From: an uncultured Acetobacteraceae bacterium
GTDB taxonomy: Bacteria; Pseudomonadota; Alphaproteobacteria; Acetobacterales; Acetobacteraceae
Assembly: GCA_903895595.1 (NCBI GenBank)
Contig: CAITUP010000080.1
Span: 1 to 35,701 of the forward strand
Length of the DNA: 35,701 nucleotides
Reading direction: 5' to 3'
A program made the translations under genes and the position numbers. The notes under the pieces are model-generated. The model was not told where the DNA came from. It saw only the letters and a list, made by a program, of their open reading frames with translations, and did not search any database. How positions within the stretch are numbered: position 1 is the stretch's first letter; every line of letters starts with the position of its first letter. This document shows positions 32,173 to 35,701 of the stretch, in pieces.

Positions 32173-35100
32173 TCAAGCCGCGTGCGACGCGGGTCTGGGT
32201 TCGTGCGGATCGAGGTTCTCGTCGCCCAGCATGACAACTCGCGCCTCCCGCGTCCAGATCAGCGCGCATACCACCGGTCTGCCTGGGAAAATCGCCCGCA
32301 AAACCGCTCGGTACAGCGCCATCTGACGGAGGTACAGGACCGGGGTTTCCGCCGCCGATTCGGGCGGACGGCGGTTGGTTTTGAAATCCGCCAGCAGCAC
32401 GCGGTCGGGCAGGACGGCCAACCGGTCCACCAGCCCGCCGATCACGGACCCGCCGATGACGCCGGTCAGGGGCACCTCCGCCTTGCTGCCGGGGCCGAAC
32501 AAGGGGGCGAGGTCCGGGTGATCCAGGATGCCCAGGACTTCCGCCACGACCGCCGGCACCGATCCGGGCGTCAATCCATGGCCGGGACGGTCGAGGTACT
32601 GGCGCGCGGCCTCGGCCCGGTCGCTGGCGGACAGGCTGGGCAGATGTTGCAACAAAGCGTGGATCAGTTGCCCGCGTTGGAAGCGGTCCCCCTCTGCCAT
32701 GCGTTCCACCAGGGGGGATGCGGCGGCGGGGACCGACCCCAGTTCCACCCCGTCCGGGCGGCTGGGCGCGAGCGGTTGCGGGCGGGCGGGTTCGGCCGGC
32801 ACGGGTGCGGCGTGCCAAGCGGGCGCGCGTCCGACCCAGAACGGCATGGCGTCCGAGGCCTCGCTCCGGACGGCTGGCGATCGGGAGTCGGCCTTGAGGG
32901 TCTGCGGTGACGACAGCCGCAGCGCGTCGCCCCAGTCCCCGAAGGGCACGTGTTCGGCCGGGAGGCCTTCGAACCCGCGCGCGACCAGCGTGTACCAGGA
33001 CGCCTCGTTCACCGCCCGCTTCGGCTGCCAGCCGCAGACGACCAGCCGGTCCTCCGCGCGGGTCAGCGCGACGTAGAGCAGGCGATTGTATTCCTCGATG
33101 GCGCGCCCGGCGATGGCGGCGCGCAGGCGATCCACGGCGGCGCAGCGCAAATCCTTGTTCGGTGACCACAGCGGCACGGCGATGCCGGTGTCCGGGTCGG
33201 TGGCCCAGACGATTCCGGGCTCGTTCGGCGGCAGCCCGGTCGTGTCCGGCAGGATCACCAGCGGCGCCTGCAAACCCTTGGCGCCATGCACGGTCATGAC
33301 GCGCACCAGATCGCCGGCCGCCTCGGCCTCCCGCTTCACCTCGGCGCCGGAGCGGCGGATCCAGTGCAGAAATCCTTGCAACGACGGCGGGTGGATGGCG
33401 CTGTAAGTCAGGGCGGCGTTCAGGAGTTCGGCGATGGGTTCCGCCGCCTCCGGCCCCAGCCGAGCGAACAGGCGGGCGCGGCCGCCGAGGGCGCCAAGTG
33501 CCTCGGCCAGCAGGGCGTAGGGCGTGGCGTAATCGACGCGGGCCTGGAGGGTGGCGAAGAAGTCCCAGGCCGTCCGCCATTTCGGGTTTTCGTCCGCGCG
33601 GGTGCGCAGCGCGTCGGCCAGCGATCCATGGCGGTTGACGGCCAGCGGCATCAGATCGTCGTCGTTCAGGCCGCCGAGCGGGCTGGTCAGGAAGCAGGCG
33701 AAGGTGAGGTCGTCCTCGGGCAGCAGCAGGGCATCGCCGAGCGCCATGAGATCCTGGACGGCGGGCTGTTCCGTCAGAACCATGCGGTCCAGCCCGGCGA
33801 CCGGGACGCCTCGGGTTTTCAGCGCGCGGACCAAGGCAATCGCAAACGCATTGCGGCGGCGGACCAGGACCATCACGTCGCCGGGCGCCAGCGGCCGGCC
33901 CCGGCTTTCGAGAATAACCGATCCGTTGGTCTGTTCGCCGATCCAGTCCGCCAGCCGTTCGGCCAGCACCTGCATGGCGTCGCTTTGGGACTGGTTGGTG
34001 TCGTGGATTTCGGTGGGATCGGACACCGGGGCGTCGGGCACGGGGGCCAGCGGCCAGAGTTCGACCGTGCCGGCGTGACCGGACCGGTCCGCCAGATGCG
34101 CCAGGGCCTCGCCGGGGTTGACGACGCCCGCGGCGGCGGCCGGGTTGGCGAACACCGCATCGACCAGCCGCAGCACCGGATCGACGGAGCGGAAGGACAC
34201 GTCGAGCGTCAGGTCCTCCCACGTCTCCCCGGCGCGCGTCACCAGCCCGCCGATATGGCGGCGGGAGGATTCGAACGTCGCCACGTCGGCGCCCTGGAAG
34301 CCGAAGATGGATTGCTTGCGGTCGCCCACGGCGAAGACGGTGCGCCGCTGGTCCCGAGCACCGAGGCCGGCGAAGAACTCGTTGCTCAGGGAATGGGCGA
34401 TGTGCCATTGTTGGGGCGCAATGTCCTGCACCTCGTCCAACAGAATATGATCGATGCCGCCGTCGAGTTTATACAGCACCCAGGCGGCGCCGGGGTCGTG
34501 CAGCAACGCGGCGGTGCGGACGATCAGATCGGCATAGTCCAGCAATCCGGTGCGTTCCTTGTGCGCGGTGTAGGTGCGCAGGACCGGGGTGGCCAGAGTC
34601 ATCAGCGCGGCGGAGACGCTGGCGACCTGGAGGGCTTTGATCCGATCGAAGACGTCCACGATGCGGTTGGCCTCGCGGACGAAGACGTCGGCGAGATCGG
34701 CGTGTTTTTCGGCGGCGGCCTTGTTGACGTGGGCGCCGGGTTCGCGCGGCTTGCCGTCCTTGCGCAGGAACAGCGTGGCCCAGGACGCCCAGTTTTCTGC
34801 CCTCAGTTCGGCGTCCAGGCTCAGCCAGTCGAGGATTTCCAGCGCGTGTTTCCTGATGGCGGGGGAGCCGATGGCGGCCACCAGCGTCGCGGCGTCGCGC
34901 AGCGCCGGTTCCTCCTGCCAGTGCACCGCGTTGGCGATAATCTTAGCCGGATCGGTCTCGGTGATGCCCAGCGCCCGCCGTTGGGCGGCGGGGAGGTTGG
35001 GGTGAAGCAGCGCCTCATCCAGCCGGTCGCGGTCGTTTTGCAGGGCTTTGACGTGCTGGCCGAACTGATCGGCGGTGGCGAGGCCGGCCAGCGTGCGCAA

Positions 35101-35679
35101 AGCATCGGTCATGCGGTCGGTTTCGGCCTCGGCCAGCATGGCCTCCCGCGCCTCGGTCAGGGCGTCGTCGGCGTCGCGGTCGTCCACGAGCTGGAAATGC
35201 GGCGACAGCGCCGCCTCCAGCGGGAAGCGGCGGAGCAGGGATTGGCAGAAGGCGTGGATGGTGCCGATGCGCATCCCGCCGGGCAAGTCGAGCACGCGGG
35301 CGAACAGCGCTCGGGCTGTCTGGCGCAGCCGGTCGTTGGGCGTCAGCGCGAGTTTCCGCAGTTCCTCATCCAGCGTGGCGTCATCGAGCGTGACCCAGCG
35401 CCCGAGCAGCTTTTGCAGCCGGATGGACATCTCGGCGGCGGCGGCCTTGGTGAAGGTCAGGCACTGGATGCGTTCGGGCGAGACTCCCGGCGTGAGCATC
35501 AGGCGCAGGAGCCGATCGGTCAGAAGCTTGGTTTTCCCCGACCCTGCGGACGCGGCGACGAAAGCCGACACGGTCGGGTCCGAGGCACTGAGCTGAGTGC
35601 GGTTGGCGCGGGCGCGGGGGGACTCAGTGGACGCCGCAAACCCGTCATGGTCGGGCCTGACCCGACCAACTCTTGCCAA
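32173..35679 (-). CDS. addA: AddA double-strand-break repair helicase-nuclease (start uncertain)
   Basis: This is an about 1168-residue UvrD-like helicase fused to a RecB-type nuclease, the AddA subunit of AddAB, which resects DNA ends for recombination. Motif I is AASAGSGKTKLLTDRLLRLM (about 43-62), motif II ILLDEVQDIAP, motif III GDRKQSIFGFQGA, and motif VI ALTRAEDRLVV. The nuclease domain carries LLADFKTNRRPP near the C-terminus. The first plausible start is a TTG at 35679, within a REP-like repeat; the frame stays open to the window edge, so the true start may be outside. AddB would be expected upstream. Confidence 0.93.
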   Translation of the reverse strand: MARVGRVRPDHDGFAASTESPRARANRTQLSASDPTVSAFVAASAGSGKTKLLTDRLLRLMLTPGVSPERIQCLTFTKAAAAEMSIRLQKLLGRWVTLDDATLDEELRKLALTPNDRLRQTARALFARVLDLPGGMRIGTIHAFCQSLLRRFPLEAALSPHFQLVDDRDADDALTEAREAMLAEAETDRMTDALRTLAGLATADQFGQHVKALQNDRDRLDEALLHPNLPAAQRRALGITETDPAKIIANAVHWQEEPALRDAATLVAAIGSPAIRKHALEILDWLSLDAELRAENWASWATLFLRKDGKPREPGAHVNKAAAEKHADLADVFVREANRIVDVFDRIKALQVASVSAALMTLATPVLRTYTAHKERTGLLDYADLIVRTAALLHDPGAAWVLYKLDGGIDHILLDEVQDIAPQQWHIAHSLSNEFFAGLGARDQRRTVFAVGDRKQSIFGFQGADVATFESSRRHIGGLVTRAGETWEDLTLDVSFRSVDPVLRLVDAVFANPAAAAGVVNPGEALAHLADRSGHAGTVELWPLAPVPDAPVSDPTEIHDTNQSQSDAMQVLAERLADWIGEQTNGSVILESRGRPLAPGDVMVLVRRRNAFAIALVRALKTRGVPVAGLDRMVLTEQPAVQDLMALGDALLLPEDDLTFACFLTSPLGGLNDDDLMPLAVNRHGSLADALRTRADENPKWRTAWDFFATLQARVDYATPYALLAEALGALGGRARLFARLGPEAAEPIAELLNAALTYSAIHPPSLQGFLHWIRRSGAEVKREAEAAGDLVRVMTVHGAKGLQAPLVILPDTTGLPPNEPGIVWATDPDTGIAVPLWSPNKDLRCAAVDRLRAAIAGRAIEEYNRLLYVALTRAEDRLVVCGWQPKRAVNEASWYTLVARGFEGLPAEHVPFGDWGDALRLSSPQTLKADSRSPAVRSEASDAMPFWVGRAPAWHAAPVPAEPARPQPLAPSRPDGVELGSVPAAASPLVERMAEGDRFQRGQLIHALLQHLPSLSASDRAEAARQYLDRPGHGLTPGSVPAVVAEVLGILDHPDLAPLFGPGSKAEVPLTGVIGGSVIGGLVDRLAVLPDRVLLADFKTNRRPPESAAETPVLYLRQMALYRAVLRAIFPGRPVVCALIWTREARVVMLGDENLDPHEPRPASHAA

Positions 35680-35701
35680 TAGGCCTGAGGTGGTCGGGTC
35701 A
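35641..35701. repeat. REP-like repeat at the addA 5' end (partial at window edge)
   Basis: CCCGTCATGGTCGGGCCTGA is followed by CCCGACCA, then CAATAGGCCTGAGG and the first half of the inverse copy, GTGGTCGGGTCA, at the edge. It has the same outer sequence and inverse arrangement as the 22964 element. The helicase frame runs through its left half. Confidence 0.8.

Noticed and set aside
32138-34408. 756-codon minus-strand frame inside addA, and a 798-codon plus-strand frame antisense to addA
   Set aside because: Both lie over the AddA frame, which holds all helicase and nuclease motifs. Neither frame has recognisable domains.

Overview
The window is high-GC bacterial DNA and is probably from an alphaproteobacterium, most likely an acetic-acid-bacterium relative (Acetobacteraceae/Rhodospirillales). 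The evidence is two perfect CtrA-type boxes (TTAA-N7-TTAAC), a PrkA/YeaH/SpoVR operon, an ATP-dependent PckA, an AddA-type recombination helicase-nuclease, and a Hint-domain protein with the tail usual in that group. The family assignment is inference. There is no rRNA, convincing tRNA, CRISPR array, prophage or insertion sequence.

Left part (1-4701). The left edge holds the first codons of a HigA-like antitoxin and a broken HigB-like toxin, next to a 94-bp inverted array of a roughly 9-bp repeat. Then come an aspartate/prephenate aminotransferase with a hairpin against its start codon, a BrnT-like toxin overlapping an unusual 52-residue ORF, an isochorismatase-fold hydrolase, a flavin-reductase-like protein and a sulfotransferase.

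Middle (4874-13245). A DUF4347 (caspase-like) plus Hint surface-type protein is split by a frameshift with an apparent internal loss in the Hint domain. It is followed by the prkA-yeaH-spoVR operon on the minus strand, a 386-bp upstream region with a CtrA box, and a divergent pair of a zinc-finger anti-sigma factor and an ECF sigma factor.

13353-17564 is a plus-strand run: an amino-acid-type ABC solute-binding protein, a glycosyltransferase, and the OtnK/OtnC pair for four-carbon acid-sugar catabolism. 17840-22013 is a tightly coupled minus-strand cluster read in the order metY, SDR, EamA transporter, GNAT, alpha/beta hydrolase. 22126-26124 holds, on the minus strand, a DsbA/FrnE-like oxidoreductase, a tyrosine phosphatase, a PaiB-like protein and pckA. 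A divergent 335-bp region with alternative hairpins separates pckA from trpB-trpA, a CaiB-type CoA transferase and an N-acyl-D-amino-acid deacylase-like amidohydrolase. The window ends with thioredoxin and addA on the minus strand.

A palindromic REP-like family (core ATGGTCGGG-N5-CCCGACCAT) lies between genes at about 17.7, 23.0, 24.5 and 35.7 kb. It reaches into the stop of one gene and the start of another. The best candidates for something undescribed are the folded pckA/trpB intergenic element, the BrnT partner ORF, the broken DUF4347-Hint gene, and the REP translated at the addA N-terminus. No wholly new multi-gene system can be claimed from sequence reading alone.
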